Source: an uncultured Acetatifactor sp. (lineage in GTDB: Bacteria; Bacillota; Clostridia; Lachnospirales; Lachnospiraceae). Taken from it: a DNA stretch of 64,000 nucleotides. How positions within the stretch are numbered: the first letter of the stretch is position 1; each line of letters starts with the position of its first letter. The notes under the pieces were generated by a model. It saw only the letters and a list, made by a program, of their open reading frames with translations. It was not told the origin of the DNA and did no database searches. Made by a program: the position numbers and the translations under genes. Location: positions 1 through 64,000 of the forward strand of contig CATKXX010000015.1 in the NCBI GenBank assembly GCA_949840935.1, written 5' to 3'. Positions 47,545-56,588 of the stretch are shown one piece after another.

Positions 47545-48837
47545 ATGTTTGCAGACAGAGCCAGAATTTATGTGAGGAGCGGAAAGGGCGGCGACGGCCA
47601 TGTGTCCTTCCGCAGGGAAAAGTATGTGCCCAACGGCGGGCCTGACGGCGGCGACGGCGGACGGGGCGGTGATGTGATATTTACGGTGGACGAGGGGCTG
47701 AATACCCTGATTGATTTCCGGAATAAACGCAAATACAAAGCAGGTGACGGTGAACCCGGCGACAAGAAGAATTGCCGGGGAAAGGACGGCCAGGATATTA
47801 TATTAAAGGTGCCCCGGGGGACAGTGATCAAGGAGGCTGAGAGCGGCAAGGTCATTGCGGATATGTCCGGGGACAGGCGGGAGGTAACCCTGCTGAAGGG
47901 CGGCCGGGGAGGCAACGGCAATCAGCATTACGCCACCAGCACCATGCAGGCACCGAAGTATGCCCAGCCGGGACAGCCGGCCCGGGAGCTGGAGCTTATG
48001 CTGGAGCTGAAGGTGATCGCCGATGTGGGCTTGGTAGGGTTCCCCAATGTGGGGAAATCCACGTTCCTTGCCAGAGTGACCAACGCAAAGCCCAAAATTG
48101 CCAATTATCACTTTACTACTTTAAATCCCAATCTTGGGGTGGTAGACCTGGAGGGGACGGGAGGCTTCGTGATTGCGGATATCCCGGGCCTGATCGAGGG
48201 CGCTTCAGAGGGTGTCGGCCTGGGGTATGAATTCCTGAGGCATATCGAGCGCACCAGGGTCATTATTCATATTGTGGATGCTGCGGGTACGGAGGGCAGG
48301 GATCCCATTGAGGATATCTATGCGATCAACAGGGAGCTGGATGCGTACAATCCTGATATTGCGAAGCGTCCCCAGGTGATCGCGGCCAACAAGATTGACG
48401 CCATATACGAGCCTGACAACCGTTCCATAGATGCGATCAGAAAAGAATTTGAACCAAAGGGGATACAGGTCTATCCTATTTCCGCAGTCAGCGGAGAGGG
48501 TGTAAGGGAATTGCTTTATCATGTCTATGAGATGCTGCAGGACATCGGCGGGGAGCCTGCCGTATTTGAACAGGAGTATTTTCCTGAGCAGCAGACCGGC
48601 GATGCTTCCAATGAACCCTTCACCGTGGGATATGACCGGGAGGAGGATGAATATGTGGTGGAAGGCCCCAGAATCGAGAAAATGCTCGGCTATACGAATC
48701 TTGACAGTGAAAAGGGCTTTCTTTTTTTCCAGAATTTCCTGAAGGATAACGGTATTCTGGATCAGCTGGAGGAGCTTGGCATTCAAGAGGGTGATACGGT
48801 GCGCATATACGGCCTGTCCTTTGACTATTACAAATAG
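47545..48837 (+). CDS. obgE: GTPase ObgE/CgtA
   Basis: This 430-residue GTPase acts in late 50S assembly and growth control. It has a glycine-rich Obg domain (ARIYVRSGKGGDGHVSFRREKYVPNGGPDGGDGGRGGDV), a G domain with G1 (GFPNVGKSTFL), G3 (DIPGLIEGASEG) and G4 (ANKID), and a Firmicute-type C-terminal OCT domain (VEGPRIEKMLGYTNLDSEKGFLFFQNFL). It follows rpmA, as is usual, but behind a terminator. AGGAGG precedes the ATG. Confidence 0.97.
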   Translation: MFADRARIYVRSGKGGDGHVSFRREKYVPNGGPDGGDGGRGGDVIFTVDEGLNTLIDFRNKRKYKAGDGEPGDKKNCRGKDGQDIILKVPRGTVIKEAESGKVIADMSGDRREVTLLKGGRGGNGNQHYATSTMQAPKYAQPGQPARELELMLELKVIADVGLVGFPNVGKSTFLARVTNAKPKIANYHFTTLNPNLGVVDLEGTGGFVIADIPGLIEGASEGVGLGYEFLRHIERTRVIIHIVDAAGTEGRDPIEDIYAINRELDAYNPDIAKRPQVIAANKIDAIYEPDNRSIDAIRKEFEPKGIQVYPISAVSGEGVRELLYHVYEMLQDIGGEPAVFEQEYFPEQQTGDASNEPFTVGYDREEDEYVVEGPRIEKMLGYTNLDSEKGFLFFQNFLKDNGILDQLEELGIQEGDTVRIYGLSFDYYK

Positions 48838-48847
48838 GAGTAGAAAG

Positions 48848-49156
48848 ATGACCAGTAAACAGAGAGCTTATTTAAAAAGCCTTGCAAACAGGCTGAATCC
48901 CATCTTCCAGGTTGGGAAATCCAGCCTCACGCCGGAGCTGACAGAGGCTGTCAGTGAAGCCTTTAACAACAATGAGCTGATAAAGATCGCGGTATTAAAG
49001 AATTGTGCAGATGATCCCCGTGAGATCGGGGAGATCCTTTCAGAGAGGACACATTCCCAGCTTGTACAGGTGATAGGGAAAAAGATCATCCTCTATAAGC
49101 CGGATAAGAACAAGCCCAAGATTGTGCTGCCCAGGGCTGCGGAGACAAAGCAGTAG
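48848..49156 (+). CDS. yhbY: CRM-domain RNA-binding protein YhbY
   Basis: This 102-residue protein associates with pre-50S particles. The signature TSKQRAYLKSLANRLNPIFQVGKSSLTPEL...LKNCADDPREIG...QVIGKKIILYK is complete. AGGAG lies just before the start at 48848; the track start is inside obgE. It is 10 nt after obgE in a ribosome assembly run. Confidence 0.95.
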   Translation: MTSKQRAYLKSLANRLNPIFQVGKSSLTPELTEAVSEAFNNNELIKIAVLKNCADDPREIGEILSERTHSQLVQVIGKKIILYKPDKNKPKIVLPRAAETKQ

Positions 49157-49209
49157 ATTTTTCTGCCATGGGCGGAAATCAGAGTGGAATACAGAGGGAA
49201 CAGAGGCAG

Positions 49210-49812
49210 ATGAAAAGGATCGGTATTATGGGAGGCACCTTTAATCCCGTCCACATGGGACATTTACTGCTGGCTGAATGGGCCAGAGTTGAAGCAGGGC
49301 TGGATGAGGTGTGGCTGATTCCCAGCGGGATTTCCTACAAAAAGGCCGGACAGGAGATTGCTCCTGCCCGGCACAGGCTGCGTATGGCGGAGCTTGCTGT
49401 GCAGGGCAACAAGTATTTTAAATGCCTTGACCTGGAGATAAAGCGGGGCGGCTATACCTATAGCTATGAGACGATGGAGGAGCTGGCGGCAGCTTATCCG
49501 GAAGACAAATTTTTCTTTATCCTGGGTGCGGACTGTCTGTTTACCCTGGAGACCTGGAAGTATCCCGGACGGCTCCTTGGCTGCTGCAAGCTGGCTGTGG
49601 CTGTCCGGGACGATACGCCTATGGAGGCGCTGAAGGAGAAAAAGGCGCAGCTGGAACAGCGCTTTGGCGGGGAGATTCTGCTGCTTCCGTTTGTCAGGCT
49701 GTCTGTTTCCGCTACGCAGGTCAGGGAGCGGATCAGGCAGGGAAAGAGTGTGCGATATATGATTCCGGACAGTGTCCTGGCCTATATTGAAGAAAAGGGG
49801 CTGTACCGATAA
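49210..49812 (+). CDS. nadD: Nicotinate-nucleotide adenylyltransferase
   Basis: This 200-residue enzyme makes deamido-NAD from nicotinate mononucleotide and ATP. Motifs are KRIGIMGGTFNPVHMGHLLLAEWA (GxFxPxHxGH), FFILGADCLFTLETWKYP and LSVSATQVRERIRQG (the ISSTxIR equivalent). The track start at 49168 is too early; GAGG before ATG 49210 fits the family. The nadD-yqeK-rsfS order is conserved in Firmicutes. Confidence 0.95.
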   Translation: MKRIGIMGGTFNPVHMGHLLLAEWARVEAGLDEVWLIPSGISYKKAGQEIAPARHRLRMAELAVQGNKYFKCLDLEIKRGGYTYSYETMEELAAAYPEDKFFFILGADCLFTLETWKYPGRLLGCCKLAVAVRDDTPMEALKEKKAQLEQRFGGEILLLPFVRLSVSATQVRERIRQGKSVRYMIPDSVLAYIEEKGLYR

Positions 49813-49858
49813 GAAGGATTGCGGGACAGGTGATGACAGGCAGAGGGGAAAATCAGAA

Positions 49859-50899
49859 ATGGCAAAAGAGGATTCTTTGAGAAAGCTTCGCAGGGAAATG
49901 GAAAAGGTACAGGATTCCAGGCGCTTTGAGCATACGCTGGGGGTGGAATTCACGGCTGCTTCCCTGGCCATGCGCTATGGCGCATCCATTAAAAGTGCCC
50001 GGACTGCAGGGCTTCTGCACGACTGTGCCAAATGTCTTACAGACGAAGAAAGGATATCCATCTGCCGGAAAAACGGCATTCCCATCTCAGAAATGGAGTG
50101 GAAAAACCCTTTCCTCCTCCATGCAAAGGCGGGAGCCTTTCTGGCGAAGAAACAATACGGGATTGAGGATGAGGATATCCTGAATGCCATCTGCAGTCAT
50201 ACCACCGGCAGGCCGGGAATGAGCCTGCTGGAAATGATTGTATTTGTTGCGGATTACATCGAACCGGGAAGGAATAAGGCTTCCAACCTGGAAGAAATAC
50301 GCAGGCTGGCATTTACGGAATTGGATCAGGCGCTTCTGAAGATTCTGGGTGATACGCTGGAATATCTGGAAAGCGGGAGCGGGGATGTGGATCCTATGAC
50401 AAGAAAAACCTGGGAATATTATATGGAAGTGGGTTCCCTGCGGCATTCACCAGATGCTCGTGCAAGCGCAGCACCCGGCTCATTGCCCGCGGGAATCAAA
50501 TGCCGCAGGTGCGGCGGAATGAGAGGTAATATGGAACAGAATTCAATGGAAATGGCGAAGCTCGCCGTAAAGGCGCTGGAGGACAAGAAGGCGGAGGATA
50601 TCCGCATCATTGATATCAGCCAGGTGACAGTGATCGCTGATTATTTCCTGATCGCCGGGGGAAATAACCGGAATCAGATTCAGGCACTGTGTGATAATGT
50701 GGAGGAAACGCTGGGCAGGGCGGGCTTTTTCTGCAGACAGAAGGAAGGATACGATACGGCAAACTGGATCCTGATGGATTTCGGGGATGTCATTGTCCAT
50801 ATTTTTGACAAGGAGAACAGGCTGTTGTATGATCTGGAACGCATCTGGAGGGATGGCAGACAGATGAATATGGAGGAATTCCGGAGAGAGCAGGCTTAA
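49859..50899 (+). CDS. YqeK HD phosphohydrolase fused in frame to ribosome silencing factor RsfS
   Basis: One 346-codon frame holds two proteins that are normally separate. Residues 1-190 are YqeK, which hydrolyses Ap4A symmetrically; the HD metal ligands are His25, His54-Asp55, His88, His114 and Asp132. Residues 195-224 are a linker of poor conservation (SPDARASAAPGSLPAGIKCRRCGG). Residues 225-346 are RsfS, which blocks 50S-30S joining (MAKLAVKALEDKKAEDIRIIDIS...DYFLIAGGNNRNQIQA...WILMDFGDVIVHIF). A possible internal start at 50531 (ATG after AGAGGTAAT) would make free RsfS as well. GAGGGG supports the start at 49859. The linker looks like a former intergenic spacer. Confidence 0.88.
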   Translation: MAKEDSLRKLRREMEKVQDSRRFEHTLGVEFTAASLAMRYGASIKSARTAGLLHDCAKCLTDEERISICRKNGIPISEMEWKNPFLLHAKAGAFLAKKQYGIEDEDILNAICSHTTGRPGMSLLEMIVFVADYIEPGRNKASNLEEIRRLAFTELDQALLKILGDTLEYLESGSGDVDPMTRKTWEYYMEVGSLRHSPDARASAAPGSLPAGIKCRRCGGMRGNMEQNSMEMAKLAVKALEDKKAEDIRIIDISQVTVIADYFLIAGGNNRNQIQALCDNVEETLGRAGFFCRQKEGYDTANWILMDFGDVIVHIFDKENRLLYDLERIWRDGRQMNMEEFRREQA

Positions 50900-50925
50900 A
50901 AGCCCGGCTCCTCTGGTGAAATGCG

Positions 50926-50959
50926 AAAAAAGGAAGCCATGAAACGCGGCTTCCTTTTT
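50926..50959. terminator. Bidirectional terminator between rsfS and the DUF378 gene
   Basis: AAAAAGGAAGCC and GGCTTCCTTTTT pair over 12 bp with a 9-nt loop. A-tracts and T-tracts on both sides allow it to work for the convergent genes. Confidence 0.85.
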
Positions 50960-51008
50960 CCTGTTTTGTTTTCTTTTTCTGTTTTCTGTCTTACCGTATA
51001 CCGGTTCG

Positions 51009-51221
51009 TCAGGCTTCTGCCTTGCCTGAAAGCTTCATGAAAAAGGTGATCAGATAAAGCCCGCAGGTACCCACAAGGGTGTAAACAATTCTGGAAAGCC
51101 ATGACATATCTCCGAAAATAAAAGCTACCAGGTCAAAGCGGAACAGACCGATCAGCCCCCAGTTAATAGCGCCAATGATAGCAATGGTAAGCGCAGTGGC
51201 ATCAATATATTTATTTCCCAT
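51009..51221 (-). CDS. DUF378 family small membrane protein (YuzA-like)
   Basis: This 70-residue protein has two membrane segments (ALTIAIIGAINWGLIGLF and IVYTLVGTCGLYLITFF). The INWGLIGLF and YTLVG motifs mark DUF378. Function unknown; relatives are often stress- or sporulation-associated in Firmicutes. GGGGGT lies 4 nt before its ATG on the minus strand. It is convergent to yqeK-rsfS and divergent from livJ. Confidence 0.85.
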   Translation of the reverse strand: MGNKYIDATALTIAIIGAINWGLIGLFRFDLVAFIFGDMSWLSRIVYTLVGTCGLYLITFFMKLSGKAEA

Positions 51222-51312
51222 ATTTACCCCCGTTTCTGCACGGTTTGTTCACTTCTCTTAAAAACCGGCAGTATTAATATTTGTAAAATGTTAAAGAATA
51301 TACATATTTTTA

Positions 51313-51341
51313 TTGACAAAAAAACCGGAACAATGTAATAT
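51313..51341 (+). promoter_or_regulatory. Promoter of livJ
   Basis: Perfect TTGACA (51313-51318), a 17-bp spacer and TAATAT (51336-51341) lie about 57 bp before the start codon. Confidence 0.8.
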
Positions 51342-51397
51342 TTAAAAATATATACAGATATATCATTGTATACATGTATGTAGAAGGAGGAAATATT

Positions 51398-52555
51398 ATG
51401 AAGAATTTCAAAAAACTGGTGGGCGCTGCCATGGCAGCTTCCATGGTGTTTGCCATGGCGGGCTGTGGCTCCAATAACGGTGGCGGCGGTGATACTTTTA
51501 AGATCGGCGGTACTGGCCCTCTTACCGGCGGCGCAGCGGCTTACGGCCAGGCTGTCAGAAATGCGGCTCAGCTGGCTGTGGATGAGATCAATGAGAACGG
51601 CGGCGTCAACGGATACATGCTGGAATTGAATTATCAGGATGACGAGCATGATGCAGAGAAGGCTGTAAATGCTTATAACACCATAAAGGACTGGGGTGTT
51701 CAGATTGTCCTGGGCAGTGTGACTTCTGCTCCCTGTATCGCAGTGGCTGACAAGACAAAGGATGACAATATTTTCCAGCTGACCCCCTCGGGCACGGCGG
51801 TGGAATGCACACAGTATGACAATGCTTTCCGCGTGTGCTTCTCCGACCCCGCGCAGGGTACGGCGTCTGCACAGTATATCGGTGAGCATAACCTGGCTTC
51901 CAAGGTAGCGATCATCTATGACAGCTCCGATGTGTATTCTACCGGTATCTATGAGAACTTTGTGAAGGAAGCGGAGAAATATTCCTTTGAGATCGTATCT
52001 GCAGAAGCCTTTACACAGGACAGCAATTCAGACTTTTCCGTACAGCTGCAGAAGTCAAAGGATTCCGGTGCGGATATGGTATTCCTGCCGATTTACTATA
52101 AGGAGGCTTCCCTGATACTGACCCAGGCGAACGGTATGGGCTTTGCCCCGAAATTCTTCGGTGTGGACGGTATGGACGGTATCCTCAGCGGTGTGGATAA
52201 CTTTGACGCTTCCCTGGCGGAGGGAGTGATGTTCCTGACACCTTTTGCGGCTACCTCTTCAGATGCAAATATTGTGAATTTTGTGAAAGCTTATGAAGAA
52301 AAGTTTGGTGAGACTCCGAACCAGTTCGCGGCGGATGCATATGACGGTGTTTATCTCATCAAGGCCCTCATCGAAAAGAGCGGCGTAAAGCCCTCCGACG
52401 ATGTGGCAACGATCTGTAACGGATTAAAGGGCGCTATCGTTGATTATTCCTTTGACGGCCTGACCGGTTCAGGAATCACCTGGTCGGCAGACGGCGAGCC
52501 CAACAAGGCTCCCAGCGTTGTAATAATCCAGGGCGGCGTATATATCGAGATGTAA
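51398..52555 (+). CDS. livJ: Branched-chain amino acid ABC transporter, substrate-binding lipoprotein
   Basis: This 385-residue type I periplasmic-fold binding protein catches Leu/Ile/Val or related ligands outside the cell. The signal peptide ends in a lipobox (MAASMVFAMAGC, about Cys22), so it is lipid-anchored. Family signatures are IGGTGPLTGGAAAYGQAVRNAAQLAVDEINENGGVNG and SVTSAPCIAVADKTKDDNI. AGGAGG is 7 nt before ATG 51398. It is transcribed alone, with its own terminator, probably because more binding protein than permease is needed. Confidence 0.94.
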   Translation: MKNFKKLVGAAMAASMVFAMAGCGSNNGGGGDTFKIGGTGPLTGGAAAYGQAVRNAAQLAVDEINENGGVNGYMLELNYQDDEHDAEKAVNAYNTIKDWGVQIVLGSVTSAPCIAVADKTKDDNIFQLTPSGTAVECTQYDNAFRVCFSDPAQGTASAQYIGEHNLASKVAIIYDSSDVYSTGIYENFVKEAEKYSFEIVSAEAFTQDSNSDFSVQLQKSKDSGADMVFLPIYYKEASLILTQANGMGFAPKFFGVDGMDGILSGVDNFDASLAEGVMFLTPFAATSSDANIVNFVKAYEEKFGETPNQFAADAYDGVYLIKALIEKSGVKPSDDVATICNGLKGAIVDYSFDGLTGSGITWSADGEPNKAPSVVIIQGGVYIEM

Positions 52556-52570
52556 TGACAAAGCCAATGA

Positions 52571-52602
52571 GGGCTGCTCAGTTTTGGTGGGCAGCCCTTT
52601 TC
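52571..52602 (+). terminator. Terminator of livJ
   Basis: GGGCTGC and GCAGCCC pair over 7 bp with a 13-nt loop, followed by TTTTCTT. Confidence 0.8.
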
Positions 52603-52658
52603 TTAACAGGCAGGCGTCTTATAATATAGAAGATTGCAGTTTCCATGAGAAAATGAGA

Positions 52659-52697
52659 TTAAGAATCCGTCGTTTAAAAGAAAAGGTGGATTCTTAA
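52659..52697. promoter_or_regulatory. Inverted repeat before livH, possible operator
   Basis: TTAAGAATCC (52659-52668) and GGATTCTTAA (52688-52697) are perfect 10-bp arms 19 bp apart. A TATACT -10-like box follows at 52710-52715 without a good -35, so the right arm would cover the -35 region. A regulator site is plausible; an RNA hairpin is the alternative. Confidence 0.5.
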
Positions 52698-52777
52698 GGT
52701 TATTTCTGATATACTTTATTAAAAAAGTATAAAAAAGATAAATTTTCAGTTTTAGAGCTTAATTGGAGGGCTTTACC

Positions 52778-53662
52778 ATGAGTTTTTTACAATATCTGAT
52801 CAGCGGCCTGAGCCTGGGAAGCGTGTATGCTTTGATAGCATTGGGATATACCATGGTCTACGGCATAGCAAAGATGCTGAATTTCGCACATGGGGATGTC
52901 ATTATGATCGGCGCTTTTACCACATATACGATCTGCAGTGCCCTGGGGCTGCCCCCGGCGGCAGGCGTGCTTGCAGCTGTGGTACTCTGTACGCTGCTCG
53001 GGGTCTGCATTGAGAAGGTGGCGTATAAGCCCCTGCGGAAAGCGGCCTCCCCGCTGGCGGTTTTGATCACGGCGATTGGGGTCAGCTATCTGCTGCAGAA
53101 CGTGGCGCTTTTGATCTTTGGTACGAATACGAAAGCCTTTACCTCCGTGGTATCCGTAAATGCTGTGAGGCTTGCGGATGGACAGCTCACCATCACGGGA
53201 GAGACGATCGTCACCATTGTATCATGCATTGTCATAATGGCTGGCCTGATGATCTTTATCAGGAAGACAAAGGCCGGACAGGCAATGCTGGCGGTTTCGG
53301 AGGATAAAGGCGCGGCACAGCTCATGGGTATCAATGTAAACGGGACAATCGCACTGACCTTTGCCATCGGTTCTGCACTGGCGGCGGTTGCCGGAGTGCT
53401 GCTTTGCTCTGCTTACCCTTCCCTGAATCCCTATACCGGCTCCATGCCGGGTATCAAGGCGTTTGTGGCTGCGGTATTTGGCGGTATCGGCTCTATCCCT
53501 GGAGCATTTATCGGCGGAATTCTGCTGGGGATTATTGAGATTTTTGCTAAGGCCTATATTTCATCTCAAATGGCGGACGCCATTGTGTTTGCCATATTGA
53601 TCGTAATCCTGCTGATAAAACCCACAGGGATTCTGGGCAGGAATATTCAGGAAAAGGTGTAG
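52778..53662 (+). CDS. livH: Branched-chain amino acid ABC permease LivH
   Basis: This 294-residue inner-membrane permease has about eight helices. LivH signatures are SLGSVYALIALGYTMVYGIAKMLNFAHGDVIMIGAF and the coupling region with SEDKGAAQLMGINVNGTIALTFAIGSALAAVAGVL. GGAGG lies 8 nt before ATG 52778. It heads livHMGF. Confidence 0.95.
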   Translation: MSFLQYLISGLSLGSVYALIALGYTMVYGIAKMLNFAHGDVIMIGAFTTYTICSALGLPPAAGVLAAVVLCTLLGVCIEKVAYKPLRKAASPLAVLITAIGVSYLLQNVALLIFGTNTKAFTSVVSVNAVRLADGQLTITGETIVTIVSCIVIMAGLMIFIRKTKAGQAMLAVSEDKGAAQLMGINVNGTIALTFAIGSALAAVAGVLLCSAYPSLNPYTGSMPGIKAFVAAVFGGIGSIPGAFIGGILLGIIEIFAKAYISSQMADAIVFAILIVILLIKPTGILGRNIQEKV

Positions 53663-53695
53663 GTCACAAAGCGATAATTCCGCGTGGAGGTTAGT

Positions 53696-54781
53696 ATGAA
53701 GGCTTTAAAAGTTAAAATGAAGTCAGACAAAAATTTAAGAAGCAATCTTATCACCTTTGGTATGGTGATTGGCGTTTATATCATTATGCAGGTATTGCTG
53801 GCGGCAGGGGTGGTATCCAGCCTGGTCAGGGGGCTTCTGGTTCCGCTCTGTACGTATGCGATTCTGGCGGTATCTTTAAACCTGACAGTAGGGATTCTGG
53901 GAGAATTAAGTCTGGGGCATGCGGGCTTCATGTGTATTGGGGCATTTACCAGTGCATTCTTTTCCAAATGTATGCAGGAGGCGATTCCCATCGCAGCATT
54001 ACGGTTCACCATTGCAATCCTGATCGGTGCACTGTGTGCGGGCCTTATGGGCCTGTTGATCGGTATCCCTGTCCTCAGGCTGAAGGGAGATTACCTGGCA
54101 ATCGTGACGCTGGCTTTTGGGGAGATTGCCAAGAATGTCATAAATATGCTGTATATAGGCGTGGACGAGGCAGGACTGCACTTTTCCACAAAGAGTTCAC
54201 TGGAGCTGAACCTGTCAGAGAATGGTACAGTCATTATCCAGGGCGCCCAGGGGATTACGGGGACACCCAATGATTCCAGCTTTACAGTGGGAATCGTGCT
54301 GCTTCTGATCACGTTGTTCGTCATACTGAACCTGATTCATTCCAGAGACGGTCGTGCTATCATGGCCATCCGGGATAACACAATTGCGGCGGAGTCCATA
54401 GGGATTCCCATTACAAAGTATAAACTGATGGCGTTTTCTGTTTCGGCAGCCTTTGCCGGGATGGCCGGTGTGCTTTATGCCCATAACCTGTCCACCCTGA
54501 GTGCAACGCCCAAGAATTTCGGTTATAATATGTCAATCATGATTCTGGTCTTTGTAGTGCTGGGTGGTATCGGTAATATCAGGGGATCTGTCATTGCGGC
54601 AGTAGTCCTCACTCTGCTGCCAGAGCTTCTGAGGGGCCTTAACGATTATCGTATGCTGATCTATGCGGTGGTGCTGATCGCTATGATGCTGTTTAACTGG
54701 GCGCCTGCATGTATTCAGTGGAGAGAGAAGATGGTTTACCGGCTCAAATCCAGAAAAAAACTTACAAAGGAGGCTGAATAG
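53696..54781 (+). CDS. livM: Branched-chain amino acid ABC permease LivM
   Basis: This 361-residue permease has about eight or nine helices, and the N-terminal tail is charged (MKALKVKMKSDKNLRSN). Signatures are LSLNLTVGILGELSLGHAGFMCIGAF, LKGDYLAIVTLAFGEIAKNV and AIRDNTIAAESIGIPITKYKLMAFSVSAAFAGMAG. GGAGG precedes ATG 53696. livG begins 2 nt after the stop. Confidence 0.95.
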   Translation: MKALKVKMKSDKNLRSNLITFGMVIGVYIIMQVLLAAGVVSSLVRGLLVPLCTYAILAVSLNLTVGILGELSLGHAGFMCIGAFTSAFFSKCMQEAIPIAALRFTIAILIGALCAGLMGLLIGIPVLRLKGDYLAIVTLAFGEIAKNVINMLYIGVDEAGLHFSTKSSLELNLSENGTVIIQGAQGITGTPNDSSFTVGIVLLLITLFVILNLIHSRDGRAIMAIRDNTIAAESIGIPITKYKLMAFSVSAAFAGMAGVLYAHNLSTLSATPKNFGYNMSIMILVFVVLGGIGNIRGSVIAAVVLTLLPELLRGLNDYRMLIYAVVLIAMMLFNWAPACIQWREKMVYRLKSRKKLTKEAE

Positions 54782-54783
54782 GA

Positions 54784-55542
54784 ATGGCAATATTGGAGAT
54801 ACGTAATCTGGGCATTTCCTTTGGTGGTCTCCGTGCGGTGGATGACTTTAACATTGAGGTAAAGAAGGGGTGCCTGTACGGCCTGATCGGGCCTAACGGT
54901 GCAGGGAAAACCACAGTGTTTAACCTGCTGACCGGCGTATACAAGCCAAGTGAGGGAATCATTACTCTTGACGGCAAGGATATTACGGGTAAGAGGACGA
55001 TAGATATCAATCATGCCGGTATTGCGAGGACATTTCAGAACATCCGGCTTTTTAAGGAATTGTCTGTGGCGGACAATGTAAAGGCCGGTCTGCACTCTCA
55101 GCTGCGTTACTCTACGATGGAGGGAATCCTCCGGCTGCCCGGATATCGCCGGGTGGAAAAGCAGCTGCAGGAGCAGGCGCTGGAATTATTGAGAGTCTTT
55201 GACCTGGAGGGTGAAGGAGAGGTTCTGGCGGCCAATCTCCCTTACGGAAAGCAGCGGAAGCTGGAAATCGCAAGGGCGCTGGCCACAAAGCCCAAGCTGC
55301 TCCTGCTGGATGAGCCGGCTGCAGGTATGAACCCCAATGAGACTCAGGAGTTGATGGAGACTATTAAATTTGTCCGGGAACACTTTGATATGACCATTAT
55401 CCTGATAGAGCATGACATGAAGCTTGTCAGCGGAATCTGCGAGGAGCTTACGGTGCTGAATTTCGGACGTGTCCTTTGCCAGGGCACTACAAATGAGGTT
55501 CTTAATAATCCGGAAGTGATCAGGGCGTATCTGGGTGAATGA
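54784..55542 (+). CDS. livG: Branched-chain amino acid ABC ATPase LivG
   Basis: This 252-residue ABC ATPase has Walker A (GLIGPNGAGKTTVFNLLTG), a Liv-type Q-loop region, the signature in the variant form NLPYGKQRKLEIARAL, Walker B (LLLLDEPAAGMN) and the switch histidine (LIEHDM). It couples ATP hydrolysis to LivH/LivM transport, together with LivF. Confidence 0.96.
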   Translation: MAILEIRNLGISFGGLRAVDDFNIEVKKGCLYGLIGPNGAGKTTVFNLLTGVYKPSEGIITLDGKDITGKRTIDINHAGIARTFQNIRLFKELSVADNVKAGLHSQLRYSTMEGILRLPGYRRVEKQLQEQALELLRVFDLEGEGEVLAANLPYGKQRKLEIARALATKPKLLLLDEPAAGMNPNETQELMETIKFVREHFDMTIILIEHDMKLVSGICEELTVLNFGRVLCQGTTNEVLNNPEVIRAYLGE

Positions 55543-55726
55543 TTGAAACGGCTTGACAGCCGGATTTCAGATCTCCCATTCCGTGTATTTGTATAAACGC
55601 ACGAGAAGGAGGCTGACTGTTGTGAGCAGCTTGCGACCAATCTGCGGACGGCAGCCTGATGCAGTCAGACGCCGTAAGCTGCCTGGCAGGGGAGTTGGAG
55701 TGAGAAGCGGAAAGGCATGGTTACAG

Positions 55727-56431
55727 ATGTTAGAGGTTAGAGATTTACAGGTATATTATGGCATGATACAGGCAATAAAAGGTGTCTCCTTTCATGTGGA
55801 GGAGGGGGAGGTAGTTGCGCTGATCGGCGCCAATGGCGCGGGTAAAACTACAATCCTTCACACCATATCAGGACTTCTTTCGCCAAAGGAGGGAAGTGTC
55901 ATATTTGAGGGGACGGATATTACGAAGGTTCCCAGTCACAGGATCGTATCCATGGGGATGGCCCATGTCCCGGAAGGAAGACGTGTCTTTGCACAGCTTT
56001 CCGTCTTACAGAATCTGAAAATGGGGGCCTACACCAGGAAGGATAAGAATGAGATTCAGCAGACTCTGCGGACAGTCTTTGACCGTTTCCCCAGATTGGA
56101 GGAGCGTCAGAATCAGATGGCAGGAACCCTGAGCGGCGGTGAGCAGCAAATGCTTGCCATGGGCAGGGCCCTGATGTCCCATCCAAGGATCATACTGATG
56201 GATGAGCCTTCCATGGGACTTTCCCCTATTTTTGTCAATGAGATTTTTGACATCATCCAGGAAGTAAGTAAAGGCGGGACTACGGTTCTCCTGGTGGAGC
56301 AGAATGCAAAAAAGGCTTTGTCCATCGCGAACAGGGCTTATGTGCTTGAAACAGGCCGGATCGTCCTGGAGGGAAGGGCGGATGAGCTGTTGAAGGATGA
56401 TTCTGTGAAGAAGGCTTATCTCGGCGAATAG
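55727..56431 (+). CDS. livF: Branched-chain amino acid ABC ATPase LivF
   Basis: This 234-residue ABC ATPase has Walker A (LIGANGAGKTTILHTISG), the signature GTLSGGEQQMLAMGRAL, Walker B (IILMDEPSMGLSP) and switch histidine replaced by LLVEQNA, as usual for LivF. The conventional start MLEVRDLQVYYGM (ATG 55727) has only a distant AAAGG. In the same frame, GTG 55622 has AGGAGG 9 nt upstream and would add 35 basic residues (MSSLRPICGRQPDAVRRRKL). The true start is therefore uncertain. The 184-bp gap after livG is unusually long for this operon. Confidence 0.92.
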   Translation: MLEVRDLQVYYGMIQAIKGVSFHVEEGEVVALIGANGAGKTTILHTISGLLSPKEGSVIFEGTDITKVPSHRIVSMGMAHVPEGRRVFAQLSVLQNLKMGAYTRKDKNEIQQTLRTVFDRFPRLEERQNQMAGTLSGGEQQMLAMGRALMSHPRIILMDEPSMGLSPIFVNEIFDIIQEVSKGGTTVLLVEQNAKKALSIANRAYVLETGRIVLEGRADELLKDDSVKKAYLGE

Positions 56432-56588
56432 TGTGCTTGGGAGCTTGGAAGGATATTGCCCCAAAGGGAGTTATCAGATCAGAGAGCTTATATGTAAACA
56501 GCCCGGAGGCTGGGTGGTACGTGTCTGAGCGGCGGGAGGGACAGTACTATGGACGGCTTCCGGGAACCGGAAAGGAAAGGGACAGGGT

